From assembly GCA_963776735.1 (NCBI GenBank), contig CAVZNV010000022.1, positions 186,001 through 250,000 of the forward strand: a DNA stretch of 64,000 bases, given 5' to 3'. A program made the translations under genes and the position numbers. The stretch is from PALSA-612 sp963776735. GTDB taxonomy: Bacteria > Actinomycetota > Thermoleophilia > Gaiellales > Gaiellaceae. Shown piece after piece: positions 1 through 7,617 of this stretch; position 1 is the stretch's first letter, and each line of letters begins with the position of its first letter. Below the pieces are notes generated by a model, which had not been told where the DNA came from, made no database searches, and worked only from the letters and a program-made list of their open reading frames with translations.

Positions 1-48
1 GATCTTGTGACAGACAGGTCACGGTTTCGCCGGTACCGTCTTCGGCGT

Positions 49-72
49 GGGCGGCGGGACGACGCCCCGCCC
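49..72 (-). terminator. possible terminator hairpin after the ruv operon
   Basis: GGGCGG (49-54) can pair with CCGCCC (67-72) downstream of the last minus-strand gene of the ruv block. A second small inverted repeat, GTGAC/GTCAC, lies at 7-20. There is no clear T-run, so termination is an inference. Confidence 0.3.
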
Positions 73-89
73 TTTGGGTGGGGGAGCCG

Positions 90-419
90 TCAGTTTCCGG
101 CCGGCGAGTCCGTGCCCGGCTTCGAGAAGCCGAACGGCGGGTGCTGCTCCGGCGGGGCGAGGCGCAGCCGGGCGATCGCGCCCACCGGCACGACGATCTC
201 CTCGGCGCGGCGGGAGTGGGGCCGGAGCGTGACGAAGCCGTAACCCGGCTCGGAAAGGATCGACTCGAGGGCGATGACGGAGCCGTCGCGCAGCTCGACC
301 TCGACCTGCACCTCGCCGCCCGGCTGCTCCCTGGCGAAGCGCTCGATCTGGCTGAGGATGCGCTCGACGAGCGCCTCGCTCGACGGCTCTGCCGTCCCCG
401 GAATCCAGAGCTCGGGCAC
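90..419 (-). CDS. hypothetical protein downstream of ruvB
   Basis: This 109-residue protein starts with ATG 9 bases after the ruvB stop, so it is probably the last gene of the ruvC-ruvA-ruvB operon. It is predicted soluble. The middle (about residues 35-90) alternates charged and hydrophobic residues like a small beta domain, with a GSVIALESI stretch and a GYGFVTLRP stretch. There is no signal peptide or membrane segment. I do not recognise a family. Its position suggests a lineage-specific partner of the Holliday-junction genes, but operon placement is the only support. Confidence 0.6.
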   Translation of the reverse strand: MPELWIPGTAEPSSEALVERILSQIERFAREQPGGEVQVEVELRDGSVIALESILSEPGYGFVTLRPHSRRAEEIVVPVGAIARLRLAPPEQHPPFGFSKPGTDSPAGN

Positions 420-428
420 GGCCGAAGG

Positions 429-1451
429 CTAGAACAACGAGTCGGTCTCGCGGGCAGGCGCCGGGGCCGGCGCGCCGGCATGCTCGCGTCCGAGCGCGGT
501 GACCACGCGACCGCGCGGCGTACGCTGGATGAACCCGAGCTGGAGCAGGTACGGCTCGTGGACGTCCTCGATCGTGTCCGGCTCCTCGCCGAGCGCGACC
601 GCCAGCGTGGACAGGCCGACCGGCCCGCCGCCGAACTTGCCGACGATCGTGTCGAGCAGCACACGGTCGGAGCGCTCCAGGCCGTGCTCGTCGACCTCGA
701 GCAGGTCGAGCGCCTCGTGGGCGATCGCCTCGGTGATCGCGCCGTCGTGCCGGACCTCTGCGACGTCGCGAACGCGACGGAGGATGCGATTGGCCACGCG
801 CGGCGTGCCGCGCGAGCGGCGCGCGATCTCGGTCTCGGCGCCGGCAGCGATCTCGACGCCGAGGATGTGCGCGGAGCGGCGAACGATGCGGGCCAGCTCC
901 TCGGGCTCGTAGTAGTCGAGCCGGAACGTGAGGCCGAAGCGGTCACGGAGAGGCGTCGTCAGCAGCCCCGTGCGCGTCGTCGCTCCGACGAGCGTGAACG
1001 GCGGCAGGTCGAGCGCAAGCGTGCGTGCCGCCGGGCCCTGGCCCATGACGATGTCGATGCGGAAATCCTCGAGAGCCGGGTAGAGCATCTCCTCGGACGC
1101 TCGGTTGAGCCGGTGGATCTCGTCGATGAACAGCACGTCGCGCTCCTCCAGCGACGTCACGATCGCGGCCACGTCCTTGCGTTCGAGCGCCGGCCCGGCC
1201 ACCGACCGCAGGCCGACGCCGAGCTCTGCTCGGATGACGTGCGCGAGGCTCGTCTTCCCGAGCCCGGGAGGACCGGCGAGCAAGACGTGGTCGAGCGCTT
1301 CACGGCGGGAGCGGGCAGCCTCGAGCGCGATCGAGAGCTGCTCCTTGATGCGCTCCTGGCCGATGAAATCCTCGAGCTGCCACGGCCGCAGCGAGCGGTC
1401 GAGCTCCTCCTCGTCGGCTTGCAGGACCGGCGCGAGGAAATGGGAGCTCAT
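429..1451 (-). CDS. ruvB: Holliday junction branch migration ATPase RuvB
   Basis: RuvB is the hexameric AAA+ motor that drives branch migration of Holliday junctions together with RuvA. The 340-residue product has the usual family length. Walker A (GPPGLGKT) is at about residues 60-67 and Walker B with the DEIH box at 110-113. The arginine-rich sensor regions and a C-terminal winged-helix domain follow. The ATG overlaps the end of ruvA by 4 bases (ATGA arrangement), so the two are translationally coupled. No SOS box is visible upstream of the operon, so LexA control is not supported here. Confidence 0.97.
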   Translation of the reverse strand: MSSHFLAPVLQADEEELDRSLRPWQLEDFIGQERIKEQLSIALEAARSRREALDHVLLAGPPGLGKTSLAHVIRAELGVGLRSVAGPALERKDVAAIVTSLEERDVLFIDEIHRLNRASEEMLYPALEDFRIDIVMGQGPAARTLALDLPPFTLVGATTRTGLLTTPLRDRFGLTFRLDYYEPEELARIVRRSAHILGVEIAAGAETEIARRSRGTPRVANRILRRVRDVAEVRHDGAITEAIAHEALDLLEVDEHGLERSDRVLLDTIVGKFGGGPVGLSTLAVALGEEPDTIEDVHEPYLLQLGFIQRTPRGRVVTALGREHAGAPAPAPARETDSLF

Positions 1452-2011
1452 GCCGCCCTTCGGAGCGCGAGGCGGACGCGCTCCTCGGCGGGCAGGTCGG
1501 GATCCACGTCTGCGAGTGCACGCTCGGCCTCGAGGATCGAGTAGCCGAGCTCGACCAGAGCGTCGCGGGCGACGAGCTCGGACGAACCGCCGGTGACTGG
1601 CTCGAGCGCAGCGGACGCGAGCTTCTCCTTCAGCTCGAGCACGACGCGTTGGGCCGTCTTGCGGCCGATGCCGGGGATGGCCTCGAAGCGCGCCGTGTCC
1701 TCGAGCGCGATCGCGCGGCGGAGATCGGAGGGCCGGGAGCCGGACACGATCGCGAGCGCGACCTTGGGGCCGACGCCGGAGACGGAGAGGAGGTGCTCGA
1801 ACAGCTCGCGCTCCTCCGCGTCGGCGAACCCGTAGAGCTGGAGCGCATCCTCGCGGACGTGGAGGTAGGTCTCGAGCGTGACCTCGTCGCCCTTCGACGC
1901 GGCCTTGACCGCGCTCGGCGTGGCCTGGACGAGGTAGCCGACACCGCCGACGTCGAGCACGAGCGCATCGCCTCTCGAAGACACGGGCTTCCCTCGCAGA
2001 CGCGCGATCAT
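1448..2011 (-). CDS. ruvA: Holliday junction DNA-binding protein RuvA
   Basis: RuvA tetramers bind the four-way junction and load RuvB. The 187-residue sequence starts with the typical MIARLRG strand of the N-terminal OB fold. Two helix-hairpin-helix motifs follow, SGVGPKVAL at about 78-86 and PGIGRKTAQ at about 113-121, and the C-terminal domain III contacts RuvB. It sits between ruvC (34-base gap) and ruvB (4-base overlap) in the standard order. Confidence 0.97.
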   Translation of the reverse strand: MIARLRGKPVSSRGDALVLDVGGVGYLVQATPSAVKAASKGDEVTLETYLHVREDALQLYGFADAEERELFEHLLSVSGVGPKVALAIVSGSRPSDLRRAIALEDTARFEAIPGIGRKTAQRVVLELKEKLASAALEPVTGGSSELVARDALVELGYSILEAERALADVDPDLPAEERVRLALRRAA

Positions 2012-2045
2012 GTGACGAGGTTACGCCCGAGCGCGGACGTTCCTG

Positions 2046-2534
2046 CTACACCGCAGCGCGTTGAAGAGGCGACGCGAGCGCGTGGCAGATCGCGACTGCC
2101 AGTGCGTCCGCGGCGTGATTCGGCTTCGGCTCGGTGGCGAGTCCGAGGATCGACTTCACCATGCGCTGCACCTGCTGCTTGTCGGCCCGGCCGTAGCCGC
2201 AGACCGACTGCTTCACCGTGCTCGGCGGATATTCGCGGCAGTCGACCGCGGCGAGCGCGCAGGCGACGAGCACGACGCCGCGTGCCTGCCCGACAGAGAG
2301 CGCGATGCGGGCGTCTGCGCCGACGTACGACTCCTCGAGCGCGACGGCATCCGGCGCGTGAAGGTCGATGAGGTCGCGCACGCCCTCGAAGACCGTCTTC
2401 AGGCGCTGTTCCGGTCGCTCTCGAGCGGTCGTCCGCCACCACCCGAAGTCCACGGCCCTGAGGCGCCCGTGGTCGCCGTGGACGATTCCGTATCCGCATG
2501 CAGCCGTCCCTGGGTCGATGCCGAGGACCTTCAC
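2046..2534 (-). CDS. ruvC: Holliday junction resolvase RuvC
   Basis: RuvC cuts Holliday junctions symmetrically. The 162-residue protein opens with MKVLGIDPGT, placing the first catalytic Asp at residue 7. The acidic pair in ALEES is at 67-68, and the C-terminal His and Asp of NHAADALA are near 140 and 143, so the RNase-H-like active site looks complete. The start is GTG. A 9-bp-stem hairpin separates it from the upstream secreted-protein gene, so ruvC may begin its own transcript. Confidence 0.96.
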   Translation of the reverse strand: MKVLGIDPGTAACGYGIVHGDHGRLRAVDFGWWRTTARERPEQRLKTVFEGVRDLIDLHAPDAVALEESYVGADARIALSVGQARGVVLVACALAAVDCREYPPSTVKQSVCGYGRADKQQVQRMVKSILGLATEPKPNHAADALAVAICHALASPLQRAAV

Positions 2535-2550
2535 GGGCAGAGGTTAGGCG

Positions 2551-2577
2551 CGCCGGCGGACGTTCCTCCCGCCGGCG
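2551..2577 (-). terminator. perfect 9-bp-stem hairpin between PKD gene and ruvC
   Basis: CGCCGGCGG (2551-2559) and CCGCCGGCG (2569-2577) are perfect inverted repeats around a 9-base loop. They lie in the 49-base gap after the propeller/PKD gene stop and before the ruvC start. There is no T-run. It could terminate the upstream transcript or lie in the ruvC leader. Confidence 0.45.
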
Positions 2578-2583
2578 AACGGC

Positions 2584-4203
2584 TCAGGAAGCGGTGATTG
2601 CGACGACCCGGCTCAGCGTCCGGACGTGCCCGGCGGAGTCGGTCGCCGTCACCTTGACGGTGAACCGGCCTGCCTGCGTGTAGACGTGCGAGGTCACCTT
2701 GCTGCCCGTGAACGAGCCGTCGCCGAACGTCCACCGGACCGATGCGACGGCCGACCAGACGTCCTTCGGCGCGACGGAGAAGGCGAGCCGCTTGCCGACC
2801 GTCCCGGCGGCCGGCAGCACGAGGTTGTTCAGCGACGGCCCGGTGGCGTCGTAGCCGGCAGCCTGGATGACGGAGAGCTCGCCGGCGACGCGACCCCAGG
2901 CCGTCGCTCCGTCACCGTCGGCGTCGAGCGCCGCCAGCGGTGTGATCGCGTCGGCGCCGCCGTTCGAGACGGTTTTCGCCGGAGACCACGTCGTTCCCGT
3001 CGCAGGGAGCGCTGCGGCCTGCACCCGCGAGACGCCGCCGATGTCGCGGGCCCAGACGGCGAGCGCACCGCCGTGCGCGTCGATCGCGACCTGAGGTGTC
3101 AGGCCTCCTCCGCCGAGCTTCGTGGGCTTGCTCCACGTCTTCCCGGGACGGCGGACGGAGGCGTCGACGGCGAGGCCGGAAGCCTGGCTCGGCCAGACGA
3201 TGACGCCGTCTCCCCTCAGGTCGGTTGCGATCTCCGGGGAGACTGCGGCCGCGCCGCCCGGGAACAGCTTTGTCACCGAGCTCCACTTCCCGGTCGTGGC
3301 GCTTCTCGTGGCGAGCTCGAGGCCGGTCGTGTTCCCGACCGAGCGCGCCCAGACGACGGTTGCGCCGCCGTTTCCCTCGAGCGCGATCTGAGGCGCGACC
3401 GCCCCGGTCGCGTCCGGGCCGGAAAGAGTGGCGGGCTTCGACCACACTCCGGCGGCCGTGCGGTACGACGCTCGGACGGCCCAGACCCTGCCGTCGCCGC
3501 TCGCGGCCCAGGCGGCGGTCGCGCTGCCGGCGGCGTCCATGACGACGTCCGGTTGCGCGGCGCCCCCCGCCGGAGCGTCGAGCAACGCCGCGTTCTCCCA
3601 CGAGCCTCCAACCGGCCTGTAGGCCGACTGGATCGTGTAGTTCGGCGTTCGGCCGATGTCCGCCCACACGACGACGACGTCGCCGCGAGCGTCGACCGCC
3701 ACCTTCGGCGTCTCCGCGTCACGGCCGGACGGCGACAGGGAGACAGGGATCGACCACGAGCCGGTCTTCACGTCGCGCTCGGCGACCTGCAGGATCAGGT
3801 TCTTCCCGTTGTAGCGAAGCCAGGTCGCGACGACCGTCGAGCCCGCGACCGCGACGTTCGGCGACTGGACGTGATCGGCCGCAGCCGAGAGCGGCAGCGG
3901 CTTGGTCCACGAGCCTCCGGCGGGCCGGTAGGCGCTCTGCACCGTCCAGTCCTGCCCGACGGCCTGGGCCCAGACGACGGTCGTGTCGCCCTTCGAGTCG
4001 ACCGCGACGTCCGGGATGACGGCGTCGGCGCCCACAGCGGACAGGTTCCGTGGCGTCAGGGATCTCGGAGGCGGCGTCGTGGCGCCGAGAGCCGTCGATG
4101 CGGCGCAGATCATCATCACCGCCGCGCCCGCGAGCTTCGGTGTCCGGAAACGCGTCGCACGACGGCACGCACGGCTGAGTCTGCCGGCCAAGGCTTGGCT
4201 CAT
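2584..4203 (-). CDS. secreted beta-propeller-like protein with C-terminal PKD domain
   Basis: From the ATG at 4203 the product is 539 residues. It has an Arg-rich N-terminus and a hydrophobic stretch ending near AASTALGA, a good signal peptide. Eight repeats of about 50-60 residues follow, each with a core like P-x-VAVDxxGDxxVVWA and several followed by a QSAYRPxGGSW strand, as in a repeat-based propeller. The last 80 residues form a PKD domain (WTFGDG, then the HVYTQAGRFTVKVTATD region). It is probably an exported or surface protein. The frame stays open to a start at 4299, but that would run through a strong hairpin (4214-4236), so I prefer 4203. It interrupts the usual yebC-ruvC neighbourhood. 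The biological role is unknown. Confidence 0.75.
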   Translation of the reverse strand: MSQALAGRLSRACRRATRFRTPKLAGAAVMMICAASTALGATTPPPRSLTPRNLSAVGADAVIPDVAVDSKGDTTVVWAQAVGQDWTVQSAYRPAGGSWTKPLPLSAAADHVQSPNVAVAGSTVVATWLRYNGKNLILQVAERDVKTGSWSIPVSLSPSGRDAETPKVAVDARGDVVVVWADIGRTPNYTIQSAYRPVGGSWENAALLDAPAGGAAQPDVVMDAAGSATAAWAASGDGRVWAVRASYRTAAGVWSKPATLSGPDATGAVAPQIALEGNGGATVVWARSVGNTTGLELATRSATTGKWSSVTKLFPGGAAAVSPEIATDLRGDGVIVWPSQASGLAVDASVRRPGKTWSKPTKLGGGGLTPQVAIDAHGGALAVWARDIGGVSRVQAAALPATGTTWSPAKTVSNGGADAITPLAALDADGDGATAWGRVAGELSVIQAAGYDATGPSLNNLVLPAAGTVGKRLAFSVAPKDVWSAVASVRWTFGDGSFTGSKVTSHVYTQAGRFTVKVTATDSAGHVRTLSRVVAITAS

Positions 4204-4213
4204 GGTAAGCGCA

Positions 4214-4236
4214 CGGGGGAAACCATGTTTCCCCCG
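4214..4236 (-). promoter_or_regulatory. 10-bp-stem hairpin in the leader of the propeller/PKD gene
   Basis: CGGGGGAAAC (4214-4223) and GTTTCCCCCG (4227-4236) form a perfect 10-bp stem with a 3-base loop, ending 10 bases before the preferred ATG at 4203. The position suggests translational or attenuation control, or structure overlapping the ribosome binding region. It does not match a riboswitch class I know. Confidence 0.45.
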
Positions 4237-4270
4237 GTGAGCCCCCTTCTTCTGCGCAGCGCGTAGAGAG

Positions 4271-4321
4271 CGGCTCGGGCTACGCCGCGGCGAAGCCACG
4301 GCTTCGCGGACGCTCGAGCCG
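4271..4321 (-). terminator. nested hairpin downstream of yebC
   Basis: An outer arm CGAGCCG (4315-4321) pairs with CGGCTCG (4271-4277). Inside it, CGAAGCC (4291-4297) pairs with GGCTTCG (4300-4306). It begins 12 bases after the yebC stop, without a T-run. Likely the end of the pdxS-pdxT-yebC transcript. Confidence 0.4.
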
Positions 4322-4332
4322 TCTGGAGAGCG

Positions 4333-5088
4333 CTAGGAAGCTGCTGTCTCGAGCACGGCTTCCGGAATGTCGAAGTTCGCGTAGACGTCCTGGACGTCGT
4401 CGTTGTCCTCGAGCGCGTCCATCAGGCGGAGGATCTTCCGGGCCGCGGCCTCGTCGTCGACCGTCACGTTCGTGTTCGGGATCAGCGCGACCTCGACCGA
4501 GTCGATCTGGAAGCCCGCGCCCGCGACCGCGTCGCGCACGGACGAGAGCGTTTCCGGCGCCGTGGTGATCTCGAAGCTCGAGCCGTCCAGCTCGACGTCG
4601 TCCGCCCCGGCGTCGGCAGCAACGAGAAGCAGTTCGTCTTCGTCGACGCCATCGGACGGCACGAGCACGATCCCGCGGCGCTCGAACAGGTGTGCGGCGG
4701 CTCCCGAGCCCGCGAGGTTACCGTCGTGCTTGGAGAAGATGTGCCGCACGTCGGCCGCCGTGCGGTTCTTGTTGTCGGTCAGCGCCTCGACGATCAGCGC
4801 CACGCCGCTCGGCCCGTAGCCCTCGTAGACGATCGGCTCGTACCTGTCGCCGTCGTCGTCGCCGCCGGCACCGCGCGCGATCGCGCGCTCGATGTTGTCC
4901 TTCGGCATCGAGTACGAGCGGGCCTTCTCGATCGCGTTCTGGAGCGCGAGGTTCGCGGCCGGGTCTCCCCCACCCTCGCGCGCCGCGACGATGATCGCCC
5001 GCGCCAGCTTCGAGAACAGCTTGCCGCGCTTGGCGTCGGCGGCGCCCTTCTTGTGCTTGATCGAGGACCACTTGCTATGCCCCGACAT
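4333..5088 (-). CDS. yebC: YebC/TACO1-family translation or regulatory factor
   Basis: The 251-residue protein starts MSGHSKWSSIKHKKGAADAK, the signature N-terminus of the YebC/PmpR/TACO1 family. The three-domain family architecture fills its whole length, including the NP-type acidic middle and a C-terminal LMDALEDNDDVQ segment. Members have been described as transcription regulators and, more recently, as factors relieving ribosome stalling at proline stretches. The start overlaps the end of pdxT by 14 bases, so it belongs to the pdxS-pdxT-yebC operon. Confidence 0.95.
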   Translation of the reverse strand: MSGHSKWSSIKHKKGAADAKRGKLFSKLARAIIVAAREGGGDPAANLALQNAIEKARSYSMPKDNIERAIARGAGGDDDGDRYEPIVYEGYGPSGVALIVEALTDNKNRTAADVRHIFSKHDGNLAGSGAAAHLFERRGIVLVPSDGVDEDELLLVAADAGADDVELDGSSFEITTAPETLSSVRDAVAGAGFQIDSVEVALIPNTNVTVDDEAAARKILRLMDALEDNDDVQDVYANFDIPEAVLETAAS

Positions 5089-5629
5089 ATGCCCCTCCTC
5101 TCGCGAGCTCGAGGAAGAGCTCGTGGATCCTCGTGTCGTCCGTCAGCTCGGGGTGGAACGCAGCGACGAGCACGCGGCCGTCGCGCAGCAGCACTGGCTC
5201 GCCGTTCAGCTCGGCGAGCACCTCGACTCCGGCGCCGTGCTCGCGCACGCGCGGAGCCCGGATGAAGACACCCCGCACGGGCTCCGGATCGTCGCCGAGC
5301 TCGAGCTCGGCCTCGAAGCTCGCGACCTGCCGGCCGTACGCGTTGCGGTCGACCAGGATGTCCGTGAGGCTCAGATGGTCGCGGTCGAGCACGATCATCC
5401 CCGCGCAGGTGCCGAAGAGCGCCCCGTGGAACTCCTGGAGCGCCGTGTCCAGCCCGTAGAGGCGCATCAGCCGCATGATCGCGGTCGACTCGCCGCCGGG
5501 CAGGACGACGCCGTCGAGGCCTGCGAGCTGCTCCGGCGAGCGCACCTCGACGACCTCGGCGCCGAGCCTGCGCAGCATCTGCGCATGCTCGCGGAAGTCT
5601 CCCTGGACGGCCAGAACCCCGATCTTCAT
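5075..5629 (-). CDS. pdxT: pyridoxal 5'-phosphate synthase glutaminase subunit PdxT
   Basis: PdxT hydrolyses glutamine and channels ammonia to PdxS for pyridoxal phosphate synthesis. The 184-residue class-I glutaminase has the GGES motif at about 45-48. The nucleophile Cys75 is in FGTCAGM, and the His159/Glu161 pair is in FHPELTDD, so the catalytic triad is complete. It lies 24 bases after pdxS and overlaps yebC by 14 bases, consistent with one operon. Confidence 0.96.
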   Translation of the reverse strand: MKIGVLAVQGDFREHAQMLRRLGAEVVEVRSPEQLAGLDGVVLPGGESTAIMRLMRLYGLDTALQEFHGALFGTCAGMIVLDRDHLSLTDILVDRNAYGRQVASFEAELELGDDPEPVRGVFIRAPRVREHGAGVEVLAELNGEPVLLRDGRVLVAAFHPELTDDTRIHELFLELARGGAYVGA

Positions 5630-5653
5630 GCCGGCAATCCTAGGCGGCGGGAC

Positions 5654-6538
5654 TTACCAGCCGCGGGTCTCGAGCAGCTCTTCCGGCCTGAGCGAAGAGG
5701 CGGAGATGCCGACCATCGGCTCGCCGAGCCCGGCGGAGACGCGCGCGAGCACGTCCGCGTCCTGGAAGTGCGTCGTCGCCTCGACGATCGCCTTGCCGCG
5801 CAGCTCCGGATCGCCCGACTTGAAGATGCCCGAACCGACGAAGACGCCGTCCGCGCCGAGCTGCATGCAGAGCGCAGCGTCGGCCGGAGTCGCGATGCCG
5901 CCGGCGGTGAACGTGACGACCGGCAGGCGTCCGTTCTCGGCGACCCAGCGCACGAGCTCGTACGGCGCGCGCAGCTCCTTCGCCTCCGCGTACAGCTCCT
6001 CGTCTCGCAACGACTGGAGCCGGCGGATGCCCCCGAAAACGGCGCGCATGTGTGTGACCGCGTTGACGATGTCGCCCGTCCCGGCCTCGCCCTTGGTACG
6101 GATCATCGCCGCGCCTTCGGCAATGCGGCGGAGCGCCTCGCCGAGGTTGGTCGCGCCGCACACGAACGGCACCTTGAACTGCCACTTGTCGACGTGGTGC
6201 TCGATGTCGGCCGGCGTCAGCACCTCGGACTCGTCGATGTAGTCGATCTCGAGCGACTCGAGGATCTGCGCCTCGACGAAGTGCCCGATCCGGCACTTCG
6301 CCATGACCGGGATCGTGACCGTCTCCTGGATCTCCCTGATCCGCTGCGGGTCGGCCATGCGCGCGACCCCACCTTCGGCACGGATGTCGGCCGGGACGCG
6401 CTCGAGCGCCATCACGGACACGGCGCCCGCGTCCTCGGCGATCTTCGCCTGCTCGGCGTTGGTCACGTCCATGATCACGCCGCCCTTGAACATCTCGGCG
6501 AGACCGGTCTTGACTCTGAGCGTTCCGACGTCGGCCAT
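5654..6538 (-). CDS. pdxS: pyridoxal 5'-phosphate synthase lyase subunit PdxS
   Basis: PdxS condenses a pentose phosphate, glyceraldehyde 3-phosphate and ammonia to pyridoxal phosphate. The 294-residue sequence starting MADVGTLRVKTGLAEM covers the whole TIM barrel. It has Asp24 (GGVIMDV), Lys81 in PVMAKCRIGH, the TKGEAGTGD phosphate region and the GVFVGSGIFKS phosphate loop near the C-terminus. The frame is open further upstream, but homology begins at this ATG. First gene of the pdxS-pdxT-yebC operon. Confidence 0.97.
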   Translation of the reverse strand: MADVGTLRVKTGLAEMFKGGVIMDVTNAEQAKIAEDAGAVSVMALERVPADIRAEGGVARMADPQRIREIQETVTIPVMAKCRIGHFVEAQILESLEIDYIDESEVLTPADIEHHVDKWQFKVPFVCGATNLGEALRRIAEGAAMIRTKGEAGTGDIVNAVTHMRAVFGGIRRLQSLRDEELYAEAKELRAPYELVRWVAENGRLPVVTFTAGGIATPADAALCMQLGADGVFVGSGIFKSGDPELRGKAIVEATTHFQDADVLARVSAGLGEPMVGISASSLRPEELLETRGW

Positions 6539-6620
6539 GGGGATGATTCTACGGCTCGCGCCGCGGCCGGACGGAGGCCAATCTCCGGCCCATGGCCCGG
6601 CGGGACATGGCCGCTCCAAT

Positions 6621-6664
6621 CTCCACCCTGGGTGGGGAGCCGTTCCCGCCTCCCTCTGGAGGCG
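6621..6664. promoter_or_regulatory. two adjacent hairpins upstream of pdxS
   Basis: In the 214-base gap between pdxS and the next minus-strand gene, CTCCACCC (6621-6628) faces GGGT with a bulged GGAG. CGCCTCC (6647-6653) pairs perfectly with GGAGGCG (6658-6664) around a CTCT loop. They could end the upstream hydrolase transcript or lie in the pdxS leader. A pair of GAATTC-centred repeats sits at about 6675-6711. No recognised riboswitch. Confidence 0.3.
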
Positions 6665-6752
6665 ACGATACCGGCGAATTCGGCACACGTCTGGGCCGAA
6701 TTCGTGCCGATTTACCGCGGGCGCCGGCTCGGTTGACCGGCCGGAGGGGCGA

Positions 6753-7604
6753 TCAGCCGAGGAACGCGCGGATCGCGTCCGCGAACGCGTCGGGCTGCTC
6801 GACGAACACGAAGTGCCCGCAGTCAGGCAGGAGGACGACGCCCTCGACAGGGCCGACGCCCTCCGCGATCTCGCGGACACAGACGGGTCCGCAGATGAAG
6901 TCGTCCTCGCCCGTGAGGACAAGCGTCGGCGCGGTGATCCGGCCGAGCTCCGGCCGCAGGTCGAACGTCGTGAAGATCTCCTCGTTGAACAACTTGAGCG
7001 CGTCGCCGACCGGCATCTCGCCCTCAAGGCCCTGCACGTAGCGCTGCTCGCGCTCGCCGTACGTCCGGAAGTAGAAAGGCAGCTCCCGCAAGACGATTGC
7101 GGCCAGCTCCTCGTCCGTCTCCCATTCGCCGGCCTGCTCGGCCCGCAACGCGTCGGTCGCGTCCTCGTACCACAGCTCGCCGGACTTCGCGGCCATGGCG
7201 GCCTCCATCGCCTGCTCCTGCTCGACCTGGAATCGCGCGAGCGTGCTGGCGAGGACGAGGCGCTCGACCCGATCCGGGTACCGCGCCGCGTAGGCCTGGG
7301 CGACGACGCCGCCGTGCGAGTGCCCGAGCAGGAGCATCCGCTCGAGGCCGAGATGCGCGCGCAACTCGTCGAGGTCGGCGACGTAGTCGCCCGTGTCGTA
7401 CGCCCGCGCGTCGGGGGGTCGGTCGGATCCCTCCGTCCCGCGCGGGTTCAGCAGCACAAGCGTGTACCGGTCCCCGAGCCCCGCCAGGTCGCCGAAGTAG
7501 CGCGACGAGAAGCCCGGCCCGCCCGGATGGCAGACGAGGACGGGTCCGGAGCCGAGCGTGCGATACGAGAGCCGGCGCCCGTCCGCGGTCGTCATCGCGT
7601 CCAC
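6753..7604 (-). CDS. alpha/beta hydrolase, proline-iminopeptidase-like
   Basis: The 283-residue protein has the HPGGPG oxyanion segment (about 26-31) typical of prolyl aminopeptidase-type hydrolases. The nucleophile elbow GHSHGG has Ser96, an acid is in the TGEDDFI strand, and the catalytic His is in PDCGHFVFVEQP. A helical cap lies between about 120 and 210. No signal peptide, so it should be cytoplasmic. Substrate cannot be read from sequence; peptidase, haloalkane-dehalogenase-like or lactonase activity are all possible. It lies 13 bases downstream of the kinase gene on the same strand. Confidence 0.85.
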   Translation of the reverse strand: MDAMTTADGRRLSYRTLGSGPVLVCHPGGPGFSSRYFGDLAGLGDRYTLVLLNPRGTEGSDRPPDARAYDTGDYVADLDELRAHLGLERMLLLGHSHGGVVAQAYAARYPDRVERLVLASTLARFQVEQEQAMEAAMAAKSGELWYEDATDALRAEQAGEWETDEELAAIVLRELPFYFRTYGEREQRYVQGLEGEMPVGDALKLFNEEIFTTFDLRPELGRITAPTLVLTGEDDFICGPVCVREIAEGVGPVEGVVLLPDCGHFVFVEQPDAFADAIRAFLG

Positions 7605-7617
7605 GGGGCGAGCGTAA

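Noticed and set aside
78..1544. Long plus-strand frame over ruvB and ruvA
   Set aside because: It is antisense to two genes with full catalytic motifs and has Arg/Glu/Leu shadow composition.
2535..2583. LexA box upstream of ruvC
   Set aside because: ruv genes are SOS-controlled in some bacteria, but no CGAACN4GTTCG match lies here; the sequence is a hairpin instead.
4204..4330. c-di-AMP (ydaO-type) or c-di-GMP riboswitch upstream of the propeller/PKD gene
   Set aside because: The long hairpin looks structured, but the conserved cores of these riboswitches are not present.
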